A program made the translations under genes and the position numbers. From Arachidicoccus sp. (lineage in GTDB: Bacteria > Bacteroidota > Bacteroidia > Chitinophagales > Chitinophagaceae), in assembly GCA_028283605.1 (NCBI GenBank), contig JAPWKH010000019.1:25527-89526 (forward strand): 64,000 nt of DNA, read 5' to 3'. Below are positions 18,999-27,580 of the stretch, in pieces (positions within the stretch are counted from its first letter, which is position 1; each line of letters starts with the position of its first letter). The notes under the pieces are model-generated. The model saw nothing but the letters and a program-made list of their open reading frames with translations, made no database searches and was not told the origin of the DNA.

Positions 18999-20051
18999 TT
19001 ATCGTACTTTTTTTAATAAAATAAAATAAGTCGGGAAGTGGTCGCTATAACCGCTATTGAATGTATTGCCGCTGTATGTTCGCAAAGGATAGCCTTTATA
19101 ATGGCCAATGGTTTCTATCAGATACGGTTTTTTAAATACATGGTTTTGATAATAAAAAAATCCGGTTTGTTTTTTATCGAGCCACGATTCCGACAACATG
19201 ATTTGATCGAATAAACTCCACGCATCCTGATAAGCCAAAGTGCCTAATCCTTTTTTATAAAAATCTACCCATGGATTATATAATTGCCCTTGTTGCAATT
19301 GGCTCACATCGCCGGTAGTATTTAAATATTTAGTTATGCTTTCATTTACGGGATCATCATTTAAATCGCCCATAAAAATAATTTTATCATTGGGGTTGTT
19401 TTTCATAATGTCGTCAATCTGCCTGCGTGCCACCGATGCAGCGGAGTCCCGTGCGGGCGCAGAGCGTTTTTCACCACCATAGCGGCTTGGCCAATGGTTT
19501 ACGAAAATATCTATCCGCTCGCCGCCCAGCAATCCCGTAACCCATAAAATATCGCGTGTAAAATTGGAAGCTTTGGAATCTTTTGGCAATTGTACAAATA
19601 ATGGCTTGCTGCTTTGTACCGTAAAATATTTAGGGTTATAAATTAAAGCAACATCCACGCCACGCGTATCTCGGGAGTCGTAATGTACAAATTTGTATCC
19701 GCGTTTTGCAATTTGCGGATCATGTATCAAATCATTCAGCACGGTATCGTTTTCTATTTCTGCACAGCCCAGAATTGACGGCCCGTCGGGATTTACATCT
19801 GTTCCTATTTCCGATACAACTTTTGCGAGGTGCTCTACTTTGGTTTTATATACTTCGCCTGTATAGGCTTTTGCTCCGTTCGGCAAAAATTCATTATCGT
19901 CTACATTGGGGTTATCTATCGTATCATAAAAATTTTCCATGTTGTAAAATGCAACAATAGCAGTGCTATAAGTGCTTTTTTGCGCATGTAAAAAAGAGGT
20001 GCATAATAAGCAGCTAATTATTAAATAAAATCTTGCATTATTCATTTTCAT
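18999..20051 (-). CDS. Exported endonuclease/exonuclease/phosphatase-family protein
   Basis: The 350-residue protein has a signal peptide (about 1-23). The EEP fold markers are present: 'FYNMENFYDTIDNP' near the start (asparagine and acidic metal ligand), 'CAEIEND' (catalytic glutamate), 'FVNHWPSRYGG', 'FMGDLNDDP' (the Asp/Asn pair), and 'GYSDHFPTYF' (the catalytic Asp-His near the C-terminus). Members outside the cytoplasm are usually nucleases or phosphatases that salvage phosphate or nucleosides; DNase versus phosphodiesterase cannot be decided. It is the first gene of a two-gene run with the exported lactonase. Confidence 0.85.
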   Translation of the reverse strand: MKMNNARFYLIISCLLCTSFLHAQKSTYSTAIVAFYNMENFYDTIDNPNVDDNEFLPNGAKAYTGEVYKTKVEHLAKVVSEIGTDVNPDGPSILGCAEIENDTVLNDLIHDPQIAKRGYKFVHYDSRDTRGVDVALIYNPKYFTVQSSKPLFVQLPKDSKASNFTRDILWVTGLLGGERIDIFVNHWPSRYGGEKRSAPARDSAASVARRQIDDIMKNNPNDKIIFMGDLNDDPVNESITKYLNTTGDVSQLQQGQLYNPWVDFYKKGLGTLAYQDAWSLFDQIMLSESWLDKKQTGFFYYQNHVFKKPYLIETIGHYKGYPLRTYSGNTFNSGYSDHFPTYFILLKKVR

Positions 20052-20151
20052 TGTTTTCTATGTTTTAAATCGAACAGCTCTAATTCATTAATGAAAAAAG
20101 ACAGATATAACAAAGATGAGAGATTTTTGTGGTGCATACTCATATTCATAA

Positions 20152-20184
20152 CAAAAAAATTGCCCGATACAAAAATATATCGGG
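20152..20184 (-). terminator. Rho-independent terminator of the ABC exporter gene
   Basis: CCCGATA (20163-20169) pairs with TATCGGG (20178-20184). On the minus strand the hairpin is followed by a run of seven T (A-tract at 20153-20159). It sits 85 bases past the stop of the ABC exporter gene. Confidence 0.6.
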
Positions 20185-20268
20185 GATTATGTTTTGATAT
20201 AGTTTATAAAGAAATATTTTAATTGAATGCTTACCGAAAAAGCTTAAGATTGCAGGGCTGTTGTAAGC

Positions 20269-22077
20269 CTATTTCACTTCCTGCATTTTTACCAGCCTGT
20301 TGTAGATTCCATTTTCTATTTGTAAGAGATCTTCATGTGTGCCCCGTTCGGCAATTTCACCTTTGTTTAATACAATGATCTGATCGGCGTTTCGAACGGT
20401 TGATAATCTGTGTGCAATTACCAGCGATGTGCGGTTCGCCATCATTTTATTGATTGCATCTTGTACCAGCCGTTCGCTTTCCGTATCCAGCGAAGATGTG
20501 GCCTCGTCTAAAATAAGAATGGGGGGATTTTTCAATACGGCACGCGCAATGGTTACGCGTTGTTTTTCGCCGCCGCTTAATTTATTTCCGCGGTCGCCGA
20601 TATTGGTTCTGAATTTTTCTTCTTTATGCTCAATGAAATTATAAGCGTTTGCTACTCTGGCAGCATCTTCTATTTCCTGCTCATTTGCATCATGTTTTCC
20701 TAAAGCGATATTGTTGGAGATTGTATCATTAAACAATATCGGCTCCTGCGTTACGATACTAATCTGTTCTCTTAAAGATTGTAATGAATAATCTTTTATA
20801 TTTTTCCCGTCGATCAATAATTCGCCGCCACTTACATCATGAAATCGTGGAACCAAATCGGCCAAGGTACTTTTTCCGGCGCCGCTGCTTCCTACAATGG
20901 CAACTGTTTTTCCTTTCGGAATTATTAAATTAATATTTTTCAACACCTTTGTTCCGTCAGTATAATCGAAGGAAACATTTTTGAATTCTATCTCATGTTG
21001 AAATTTGAGTTGTGCAACTCCTTTGTCTTCTATAATTTCCGGTGTTTGCAAAAAATCTTCAATCCTTACAAGCGCAGAGCTGCCACGCTGAATGTTAAAA
21101 AATGAAGTGGATAATGTTTTTGCAGGATTGATGATGAATGCAAACATAGCGATATAAGAAAGTAAATCCCCCCCCTGCATTACATGATATTTAACGACAA
21201 GCATACCGCCAAAAAAAAGAATTGCCGATAAAACGATAACTCCCAATACCTCTGTCAGAGGAGAGGCCAAATCTCTCCTTCGTGCCATTTTGTTGCGTAG
21301 CAAAAACATCGCATTGTTTACCGAATCATATTTTTTATACATGAGATTTTCAGCTATAAATGCTTTTATTACACGAATACCGGTAAGCGTTTCATCCAAA
21401 ATAGACAAAGAAATACTTTGTTGTTCACTCATGGATTTAGACTGCTTTTTGAGTAAACGGCTTACGCGTCCTATTACAATTCCGGTGACGGGTAATAATA
21501 TAAATAAACCTATAGACAGGATTGGACTCATGATAATCATCCAGCATAAATACCCGATAATGGTTAGAGGATCTTTTATCAATCCTTCCAAGGTTCCCAC
21601 TATAGAACTGTCCACTTCACCGATATCATTGGTCATACGAGACATTATATCGCCTTTTTTCTGATCGGTAAAAAAACCTATGGGTAATTGTAGTACTTTG
21701 GTATACATTTCATCACGCAGATTTTTTATGATAGAACTTCTTATAGGTGCAGATATGATGTTGGATAAATAAATGAAAACATTTTTCAGCACAGTAGATA
21801 AAATAATAATGATACAAACTACAGCAATGGCTGCGAATTGACCATGATTTTCTACTTCATTGTTCAAATAAACTATAATAAATTTCATGCTGGATTTGCT
21901 CTCCAGCAGATTTTTTACCGAGCTTTTATCATCGCCGATTATCAGTGTAAGAAAAGGCGAAAGCATTCCGATAGAAATGATTCCAAATAAAGTACCTAAA
22001 ATTGTAAATAACGTATAACTGAACAGTTTCGTTTTATAATGACCGAGATAATTAAAAATCCGTTGGAATTTCTTCAT
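20269..22077 (-). CDS. ABC exporter, fused membrane and ATPase domains (MsbA-like)
   Basis: This 602-residue half-transporter should work as a homodimer in the inner membrane. Residues 1-320 form a type I exporter membrane domain with six hydrophobic segments. The ATPase domain has Walker A 'GSSGAGKST', signature 'LSGGEKQR', Walker B 'ILILDEATSSLD' and the switch histidine in 'AHRLSTVRNAD'. MsbA (lipid A flippase) is the best-known member, and multidrug or lipid exporters look alike, so the substrate is open. The start at 22077 is chosen because 'MKKFQRIFNYL' precedes helix 1 directly; the frame runs on to 22134 but would nearly touch rbfA. It is divergent from rbfA. Confidence 0.9.
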   Translation of the reverse strand: MKKFQRIFNYLGHYKTKLFSYTLFTILGTLFGIISIGMLSPFLTLIIGDDKSSVKNLLESKSSMKFIIVYLNNEVENHGQFAAIAVVCIIIILSTVLKNVFIYLSNIISAPIRSSIIKNLRDEMYTKVLQLPIGFFTDQKKGDIMSRMTNDIGEVDSSIVGTLEGLIKDPLTIIGYLCWMIIMSPILSIGLFILLPVTGIVIGRVSRLLKKQSKSMSEQQSISLSILDETLTGIRVIKAFIAENLMYKKYDSVNNAMFLLRNKMARRRDLASPLTEVLGVIVLSAILFFGGMLVVKYHVMQGGDLLSYIAMFAFIINPAKTLSTSFFNIQRGSSALVRIEDFLQTPEIIEDKGVAQLKFQHEIEFKNVSFDYTDGTKVLKNINLIIPKGKTVAIVGSSGAGKSTLADLVPRFHDVSGGELLIDGKNIKDYSLQSLREQISIVTQEPILFNDTISNNIALGKHDANEQEIEDAARVANAYNFIEHKEEKFRTNIGDRGNKLSGGEKQRVTIARAVLKNPPILILDEATSSLDTESERLVQDAINKMMANRTSLVIAHRLSTVRNADQIIVLNKGEIAERGTHEDLLQIENGIYNRLVKMQEVK

Positions 22078-22139
22078 ATATTTCAAAAGAATAGAACCGC
22101 AAAAGTAACTAATTTTACATCCAACAAAACGCAAAGATT

Positions 22140-22508
22140 ATGGAAGAGGGAAAAAGACAAAAGCAGGTAGCGAAAGTAATTAAGGAAGAAATAAATTTAA
22201 TTTTTCAGCATTTGGGCTTAACGATGATTGGAGGCGGAATGGTTTCCATCAGCGATGTAAAGGTGACACCGGATTTATTGGAAACAAGAATATATTTAAG
22301 TTTCTTTCAGGTACAGGACAATAAAGCCGCTTTAAAATTAATAGAACAAAAAGCCGGAGAAATAAAAAAGCAATTATCAAACAAACTTAAAAACCAGTTG
22401 CGGCGCATTCCGGTAATTCAGTATTACGCCGACGATACGCTGGAACATGTTTTTCACATGGAAGAATTGTTTAAGCAAATAAATGAAGAGTCGAATAAGA
22501 ATGTGTGA
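22140..22508 (+). CDS. rbfA: Ribosome-binding factor A
   Basis: RbfA binds the 30S subunit and helps mature the 5' end of 16S rRNA. The 122-residue protein matches the family length. Family features: an N-terminal 'RQKQVAKVIKEEINLIF' helix, the KH-like core 'VSISDVKVTPDLLETRIYLSFF', the helix 'KKQLSNKLKNQLRRIPVIQYYADDT', and a short acidic tail. It starts 62 bases from the divergent ABC exporter start. In relatives rbfA is often followed directly by an FtsX-type permease gene; here a toxin-antitoxin pair sits between them. Confidence 0.93.
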   Translation: MEEGKRQKQVAKVIKEEINLIFQHLGLTMIGGGMVSISDVKVTPDLLETRIYLSFFQVQDNKAALKLIEQKAGEIKKQLSNKLKNQLRRIPVIQYYADDTLEHVFHMEELFKQINEESNKNV

Positions 22509-22547
22509 TTGTAAAATAAGTTTAATTAATTTTCAAAAAACAATTTT

Positions 22548-22751
22548 ATGTTGACCATTAAGCCACAATATATTAAAGACAGTGAAGGCAAGGGGTTTGT
22601 TATTCTTTCGCAAAAAGAATATGATAAATTAATGGACGAACTTGAAGAATTAGAAGATATTCGTTTGTACGATGAAGTGAAGAAAAATGATGACGGCAAG
22701 AAAATTTTATTCTCTGATTATCTTAAAAAAAGAAAGAAAAAGAATGCCTGA
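22548..22751 (+). CDS. Antitoxin of a type II toxin-antitoxin pair
   Basis: The 67-residue protein begins with a beta strand and loop ('LTIKPQYIKDSEGKGFVILSQKEYDKLMDELEE'), the Phd/YefM-like DNA-binding and dimerisation pattern. A long charged helix and a very basic end ('DYLKKRKKKNA') follow and would wrap the toxin. It overlaps the downstream toxin start by eight bases, the usual arrangement. Such antitoxins bind and silence the partner and repress their own promoter. The family assignment rests mainly on size, pattern and partner. Confidence 0.75.
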   Translation: MLTIKPQYIKDSEGKGFVILSQKEYDKLMDELEELEDIRLYDEVKKNDDGKKILFSDYLKKRKKKNA

Positions 22752-23001
22752 ATACGTCGTTGTTTTATCCAAAAGCGCACAAAAGCAATTAGATAAAATT
22801 CCCGATTTAGTTGCAAATCCGATACTTGACGCAATAGCTGCATTAGAAAAAAATCCTCGTCCGAACGGATGTAAAAAATTAAAAGGCAGAAATGGTTATC
22901 GAATCAGAATTGGAAATTACAGAGTTATTTATGATATTTTCGACAGAGAACTTATTGTAGATGTCATTGCAGTAGGAAACAGAAAAGATGTTTACAAATA
23001 A
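22744..23001 (+). CDS. RelE/ParE-family toxin
   Basis: The 85-residue product starts at ATG 22744 ('MPEYVVVLSKSAQKQLDKIP'); the frame extends further upstream but only inside the antitoxin gene. The RelE/ParE pattern is clear: a strand-helix N-terminus with 'AQKQLDKIPD', then 'LKGRNGYRIRIGNYRVIYDI' with the basic residues used by RelE-type ribosome-dependent RNases, and a final strand 'LIVDVIAVGNRKDVY'. RelE-like members cut mRNA on the ribosome and ParE-like ones poison gyrase; the Arg-rich strand favours RelE but does not prove it. The pair is inserted between rbfA and a LolC/E-like permease gene. Confidence 0.85.
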   Translation: MPEYVVVLSKSAQKQLDKIPDLVANPILDAIAALEKNPRPNGCKKLKGRNGYRIRIGNYRVIYDIFDRELIVDVIAVGNRKDVYK

Positions 23002-23023
23002 ATCTGTCTTTTAAAATAAGTGC

Positions 23024-24250
23024 ATGAACTTCCTTTTCGCATGGCGATATTTTAAAGCAAAAAAATCTACCAATGTAATTAATATTATTGCATGGATAAG
23101 TATTGTTGCCATTGCCGTAGGCGCAGCAGCGCTCATTCTTGTGCTCAGTGTTTTCAATGGTTTTGAAGGATTGGTCAAATCCATGTACGGCGATTTTTAT
23201 CCTGATTTGCGCGTATCGGCTATTGAAGGAAAATATATTCAACCAACTCCTAATCAAATTGCTCAGTTGCGCCAAATAAAAGGTATTACCAACTTCAGTC
23301 TCACATTAGAAGCAAAAGCCTTGCTGGTAAATGGCGATCAGCAAACTATCGTTTATCTGAAAGGCGTAGACAGCAATTACCGCAAAATAGTTTCATTATA
23401 TAAACATATTACGGGAAGCGGAAAATACGATTTGGGTACCAAAGAAAATCCCTCGATTATTCTTGGCGGCGGCGTTGCATACGCAATAAATGCTGATCCT
23501 GTTTTAGCCAATCCGCTTACTATTTTTTTCCCGAACAGAAACAGCAACGATTTCAGCAACATACAGAATGGAACCTATTCTTTCGAAATAAACGAAGCGG
23601 CAATTTTCAGGATTCAGGAAGATTTTGATAATAAATACGCTTTTACCAATATTGATTTTATCCGCTACATGATCGATATATCGGATAGTGATTATACGGC
23701 CATCGAAATAAAAGTAGGTTCCGAAAAGGAGATAGCCGCAATACAAAAACATGTTCAATCCATATTTGGAAAAAACTATCAGACGCAAACGCGCTTTCAG
23801 CAAAACCAAAGTTTGTTCAGCGTGATGCAAATGGAGAAATGGATTATCTATATTATTTTATCTATTATTCTTGTAATCGCTGCATTCAATATGGTAGGCG
23901 CTTTAACGATGCTGATATTGGAAAAGCGAAAAGACATTGCCGTGCTAAAAGCAATGGGTGCTACTAATGCTTTTATTCAAAAAATATTTTTAAGCGAAGG
24001 GTTTTTATTGGCAGTACTTGGCGGTTTTGCAGGCATGTTCATCGCATTTGTATTCTGTTGCATTCAGCTTAAATATCATGTCATCAAACTTGAGGGGGGT
24101 TCTTTCGTAGTTGATTATTATCCTGTGGCAATGAATGTTTCCGATTTTATCATGGTTGGTATTACTATATTTATTGTAGCAATATTGGCATCGTGGATAC
24201 CTGCACGCCAAGCAGCCGTAAAAGAATTTTCATTAAAAAGCGGAGAATAA
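23024..24250 (+). CDS. FtsX-type ABC permease, LolC/LolE-like
   Basis: This 408-residue inner-membrane protein has one N-terminal membrane helix (about 18-42), a large periplasmic domain (about 45-265), and three C-terminal helices forming the FtsX domain (about 270-400), with 'LEKRKDIAVLKAMGATNAFIQKIFLSEGFLL' as the typical coupling region. The opening 'FAWRYFKAKKSTNVINIIAWISIVAIAVGAAALI' is typical of LolC/LolE, which extract lipoproteins from the inner membrane with the ATPase LolD. No lolD gene is nearby. It is followed three bases later by mqnB, so the two are probably co-transcribed. Confidence 0.88.
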   Translation: MNFLFAWRYFKAKKSTNVINIIAWISIVAIAVGAAALILVLSVFNGFEGLVKSMYGDFYPDLRVSAIEGKYIQPTPNQIAQLRQIKGITNFSLTLEAKALLVNGDQQTIVYLKGVDSNYRKIVSLYKHITGSGKYDLGTKENPSIILGGGVAYAINADPVLANPLTIFFPNRNSNDFSNIQNGTYSFEINEAAIFRIQEDFDNKYAFTNIDFIRYMIDISDSDYTAIEIKVGSEKEIAAIQKHVQSIFGKNYQTQTRFQQNQSLFSVMQMEKWIIYIILSIILVIAAFNMVGALTMLILEKRKDIAVLKAMGATNAFIQKIFLSEGFLLAVLGGFAGMFIAFVFCCIQLKYHVIKLEGGSFVVDYYPVAMNVSDFIMVGITIFIVAILASWIPARQAAVKEFSLKSGE

Positions 24251-24253
24251 AGC

Positions 24254-24910
24254 ATGAATATTTACATCACATCTGCTACACCTTTTGAAGTACAACCATT
24301 AAAAGAACTGGTCAGTAAATGTGATTTGAAAAATATTCATTTTCATGTTTCAGGCGTAGGTATTTTACAAAGTGTATTCTCCATTCATAAGCTTATAACA
24401 GAGCAATCGCCTGATTTTATATTGCAGGCCGGTATCGCCGGAACATTTGATGAACAGTGCATTCTGGGCGATGTAGTTTTGGTAAAAGAAGAATTTTCAG
24501 GAACTTCCGGCGTAGCGGAAAACAATGAATGGAAAGATATATTTGATTTGAATTTAGCGCAAAAAGATCTTCATCCGTTTACCGGCAAAAGCCTTATAAA
24601 CCCTTGGCTCAAAGATTACAAGCAACTCTCTTTAAAAGAAATTCGGGCTGTTACGGTCGATGAAATTTCTACAGATAAAAATCGTATCGCGCAGTTAAAA
24701 CAAAAGTATAATCCATACATCGAGTCAATGGAAGGCGCAGCGTTGCATTATTGCGCATTGCAATACTATATACCTTTTTTGCAAATTCGCGGCATATCCA
24801 ATTTTGTCGGCGACCGCAACAAACAAAACTGGAAAATAAAAGAAGCCATTCAAAATGTCTGTGAAAAAACTTTCGCGTTGCTTGAAAATATGGCAGGCAA
24901 AAAACCGTGA
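24254..24910 (+). CDS. mqnB: Futalosine hydrolase
   Basis: MqnB splits futalosine to dehypoxanthine-futalosine and hypoxanthine in the futalosine route to menaquinone. The 218-residue protein is a nucleoside-phosphorylase-fold enzyme: 'ILQAGIAGTFDEQCILGDVVLVKEE' (base and phosphate region), 'ESMEGAALHYCAL' with the ribose-binding Met-Glu, and 'IRGISNFVGDRNKQNW' containing the catalytic aspartate. The related enzyme MTA/SAH nucleosidase is shorter on specificity for futalosine; the 'VGDRNKQNW' end is characteristic of MqnB. It indicates an organism that uses menaquinone made by this route, as many Bacteroidota do. Other mqn genes are not in the window. Confidence 0.88.
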   Translation: MNIYITSATPFEVQPLKELVSKCDLKNIHFHVSGVGILQSVFSIHKLITEQSPDFILQAGIAGTFDEQCILGDVVLVKEEFSGTSGVAENNEWKDIFDLNLAQKDLHPFTGKSLINPWLKDYKQLSLKEIRAVTVDEISTDKNRIAQLKQKYNPYIESMEGAALHYCALQYYIPFLQIRGISNFVGDRNKQNWKIKEAIQNVCEKTFALLENMAGKKP

Positions 24911-25567
24911 TTATTTAAACAAATCATTCAGCCTCTCATCTTCATAATTCTCTATACAAAAAAGCACATTATCATACTGCTCAAAATCTTTCGCTTCATG
25001 AAACGTTGTGAGAACGATCGCCTTGAAACCTCCGTTACGCGCGGCTTCTACACCTTTGGGAGCATCTTCAAATACAATAGCATCTGTTGGATTTACCTGC
25101 AATAATTCTGCGCATTTCAAAAACACTTCCGGATCCGGCTTGCTCTTCTCAACATCTTGCGCATCTACAACAACAGGAAAAAAATCCCGCAAATGCAAAT
25201 TATCAAGCACAAACTCTACATTTGTTGTAGGTGCAGCGGTGCCGATAGCAAGTCCAATATTTTTTTGTTTCGCCTTTTGCAAAAATGCATGCAGGCCCGC
25301 AATCAAATGCAAATGCGGCCGAAAAGCATCTTGATACGCCTGCTCCTTACTCAATATAATTTTCTGCAACACATCGGGCTCAAATTTATTCTCGCCAAAA
25401 ATTCTGTCAAACATTTCTTCCGCCTTTCCATACATGTGTAGTTTCGTTTCCTCCAGCGACATATTCGCATTCAAATTATTCAACACTTTATACCACGCAA
25501 TGGTATGATATTCCATATCATCAACCATCGTCCCGTTCATATCAAAAATAAAACTCCTTGCAACCAT
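24911..25567 (-). CDS. HAD-superfamily hydrolase, beta-phosphoglucomutase-like
   Basis: The 218-residue protein has HAD motif I as 'FDMNGTMVDDMEYH', motif II 'GTAAPTTN', the motif III lysine in 'KSKPDPEVF', and motif IV 'IVFEDAPKGVEAA'. The four-helix cap and overall size place it in the beta-phosphoglucomutase/phosphatase subfamily. The second aspartate of DxDGT is asparagine here. That residue is the usual acid/base, so activity may differ from a standard phosphatase; the same variant is common in Bacteroidota relatives. The substrate is unknown. It is convergent with mqnB, ending directly beside its stop. Confidence 0.82.
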   Translation of the reverse strand: MVARSFIFDMNGTMVDDMEYHTIAWYKVLNNLNANMSLEETKLHMYGKAEEMFDRIFGENKFEPDVLQKIILSKEQAYQDAFRPHLHLIAGLHAFLQKAKQKNIGLAIGTAAPTTNVEFVLDNLHLRDFFPVVVDAQDVEKSKPDPEVFLKCAELLQVNPTDAIVFEDAPKGVEAARNGGFKAIVLTTFHEAKDFEQYDNVLFCIENYEDERLNDLFK

Positions 25568-25600
25568 ATTACGTTTTATAATTTATTAAAAAAAAATTTT

Positions 25601-25769
25601 GGGGCGTGCCACCGTTCGCGCCTCCGCAATTACAAATGTGTCCCAATCATTCAAACATACTTTACACGTATGCTCACGCTGTCGGGCTATTCGGCACTCC
25701 GCTTCGCTTCGGTGCTTCGCGCAGCTACGCACCACTCACTACGTTCGTGCGCCTACTATCCCTCACGCA
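25601..25769. repeat. Structured G+C-richer intergenic repeat of the Bacteroidota type
   Basis: This element stands out from its A+T-rich surroundings. It opens with GGGGCGTGCC and ends with CCCTCACGC, giving GCGTG/CACGC inverted ends. Inside are the string TCGGGCTATTCGGCACTCCG and short self-complementary parts such as GGTGC/GCACC. Elements with a 'GGGCGTG ... CGGGCTATTCG ... CCC(T/A)CACGC' outline are dispersed between genes in many Bacteroidota genomes (from memory). No second copy is in the window and no protein is encoded. The rest of the 25568-25924 gap is plain A+T-rich sequence with nothing recognisable. Confidence 0.5.
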
Positions 25770-25924
25770 ACCAATGCAGTCATTGATCTGTTTATTACTA
25801 CAGTTATCAATATTGCATCGCCATGCGAATATACAATCAAGCCGGTTAAATTTATTGTAATATCGATCGGATATCTTATCAGATTCCAAAATCGTTGTTG
25901 TAGTATGTTATAGCAATAATTTTC

Positions 25925-26479
25925 CTAGTGCTTTCTCTCTTCATATTTTTTCTCTGCTGCTTGCGCTTTCTCAAAATCCAAAACTACACCATTGATGCAA
26001 TAGCGCAATCCGGTAGGTGGCGGGCCATCATTAAACACGTGTCCAAGATGCGAATGGCAGCGGCCGCATTCTACTTCTGTGCGGCTCATTCCGTAGCTGT
26101 TGTCTTTTAAATAAATTACCGAAGTTTTTGATATAGGTTCATAAAAACTCGGCCAGCCGCAACCGCTCTCAAATTTTGTATCACTTTTGAAAAGAGGGTT
26201 GCCACAAACAGCACAATAGTAAGTGCCAATTTCTTTAGATGTTTCAAACTTACTTGTAAAAGGCCTTTCCGTACCTTTTTCACGCGCAATATTATAAACA
26301 TCCGATGGTAATAATTTTTTTAGCTCATCGTCATTTACATCCACTTTTGAAGTGTCTGTGTGGGAATAATAAGCCGGCTTATTTTCTTTATTCATAGTCT
26401 TATTATTTTGTGCATGGCAACATTGTAAAGTTATTGTGCTTACAATGAACATTGCTATTGAAATAAAATTCAGTTTCAT
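25925..26479 (-). CDS. msrB: Exported peptide-methionine (R)-S-oxide reductase
   Basis: MsrB reduces methionine-R-sulfoxide in proteins. The 184-residue product has an N-terminal signal ending in 'TLQCCHAQ', either a lipobox or a cleaved signal, so it works outside the cytoplasm. The catalytic domain spans about 45-178: 'CAVCG' and 'CGRCH' are the two zinc-binding CxxC pairs, 'SGCGWPSF' is the conserved substrate loop, and 'LRYCING' carries the catalytic cysteine. The resolving partner is unclear. It stands alone. A separate cytoplasmic enzyme for free methionine sulfoxide is encoded at 34214-34687. Confidence 0.93.
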   Translation of the reverse strand: MKLNFISIAMFIVSTITLQCCHAQNNKTMNKENKPAYYSHTDTSKVDVNDDELKKLLPSDVYNIAREKGTERPFTSKFETSKEIGTYYCAVCGNPLFKSDTKFESGCGWPSFYEPISKTSVIYLKDNSYGMSRTEVECGRCHSHLGHVFNDGPPPTGLRYCINGVVLDFEKAQAAEKKYEERKH

Positions 26480-26630
26480 TCGTAAATTTTTATTTTTTCA
26501 TCCGGCGAATGAAAAGACACGTATAACTCTATTCATCTGTGTGTGAAAATTTATTATGCTCCGTTTCATACATTAAAGTTATCATTAATTCTGTAATCAA
26601 TGTAACAGTGAAACAATAAAGAAAAGCTAA

Positions 26631-27557
26631 TTAGATTTTTCTTTCCAAAAACAGCTCTGCAATCATACAGCGCGCGCTGCCGCCGCCAATCGATTCTATT
26701 GTTGGAATATTTACCGGAAGTAATTGTGTATGTAATGATAAAATGCTTTTTTGTTTTTCCGTTAATGCATCAAATGCAGTCCGGCTTAGTACTGTAAATT
26801 TTTCATCGCTTTTATTTTTTACCTGAATCATATTTCCGGCAAACTTTTTTACTTGTTCCTGCGATATATCAATCAATTCATGATGCGTATTTTGTAAGCA
26901 ACTTATTATTTCTTTTTGTTCCGCTTCGTAAGGAATGGAATCCAAACAAATAACCACATAATTTTCGCCCATGTGCATCATCACATTGGTATGATAAATG
27001 GGTGTTCCGTTTTCATCAACCGACAAAAAAGAAATTGGCTTGTAGCCATAAGTATCGGCAAATTTTTCAAATATTTTTTTATCTGTTCTTTCAGATATAC
27101 AAGCGTACACTATTTTGTTTTCATGATCAAATATCATGCTGCCTGTGCCTTCCAGAAAAATATTTTCTTTTTCGTATTCGCTCCAGTCGCGCTCTTCCAC
27201 AATTATGAATTCGTTTCTGATGGATTGTAATACAGGGTTTTGTTTTTCTATTCTTCTGTTTTCGGCAAACATCGGAAATACAATCAGCTTACCGCCGGGT
27301 AAAGTGCAAAACCAATTATTTGGAAAAACGGCATCCGGCTTTTCCGGCTTTTGTGTATCTTGAATTACAGTTATATCTATGTCTTTTTCGCACAATAATT
27401 TTACCATCGCATCAAATTCTTCAATCGCTTTTTCTGCAATATTTATCGATGTACTTTCGGATTGCTTTTGCTGAAAAGCATTGTTTGCGGCAGTTTCGGC
27501 ATTGAAACCAAAACTTGCCGGACGAACCATTAAAATTGATGAAGCGAGTTGTGACAT
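26631..27557 (-). CDS. ctlX: CtlX-type citrulline/arginine hydrolase (amidinotransferase fold)
   Basis: The 308-residue enzyme belongs to the guanidino-group-modifying superfamily with arginine deiminase and dimethylargininase. The N-terminus 'ILMVRPASFGFNAETAANNAFQ' is typical of the CtlX subfamily. 'VFPNNWFCT' provides the Asp/Asn substrate loop, 'YHTNVMMHMG' the catalytic histidine, and 'GGGSARCMIAELF' the nucleophilic cysteine near the C-terminus. CtlX is named for citrulline use, though the reaction has been less studied than that of arginine deiminase. It lies 23 bases or fewer downstream of a longer arginine deiminase-like gene on the same strand, suggesting successive action on one pathway. 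Confidence 0.85.
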   Translation of the reverse strand: MSQLASSILMVRPASFGFNAETAANNAFQQKQSESTSINIAEKAIEEFDAMVKLLCEKDIDITVIQDTQKPEKPDAVFPNNWFCTLPGGKLIVFPMFAENRRIEKQNPVLQSIRNEFIIVEERDWSEYEKENIFLEGTGSMIFDHENKIVYACISERTDKKIFEKFADTYGYKPISFLSVDENGTPIYHTNVMMHMGENYVVICLDSIPYEAEQKEIISCLQNTHHELIDISQEQVKKFAGNMIQVKNKSDEKFTVLSRTAFDALTEKQKSILSLHTQLLPVNIPTIESIGGGSARCMIAELFLERKI

Positions 27558-27580
27558 AGAAAATCTTTAGCCCGATAATT

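Noticed and set aside
25599..25913. Overlapping ORFs (84-104 residues) in the 25,600-25,913 region
   Set aside because: They are translations of the structured repeat in several frames, with Arg/His/Ser-rich composition and no homology to a family I know.
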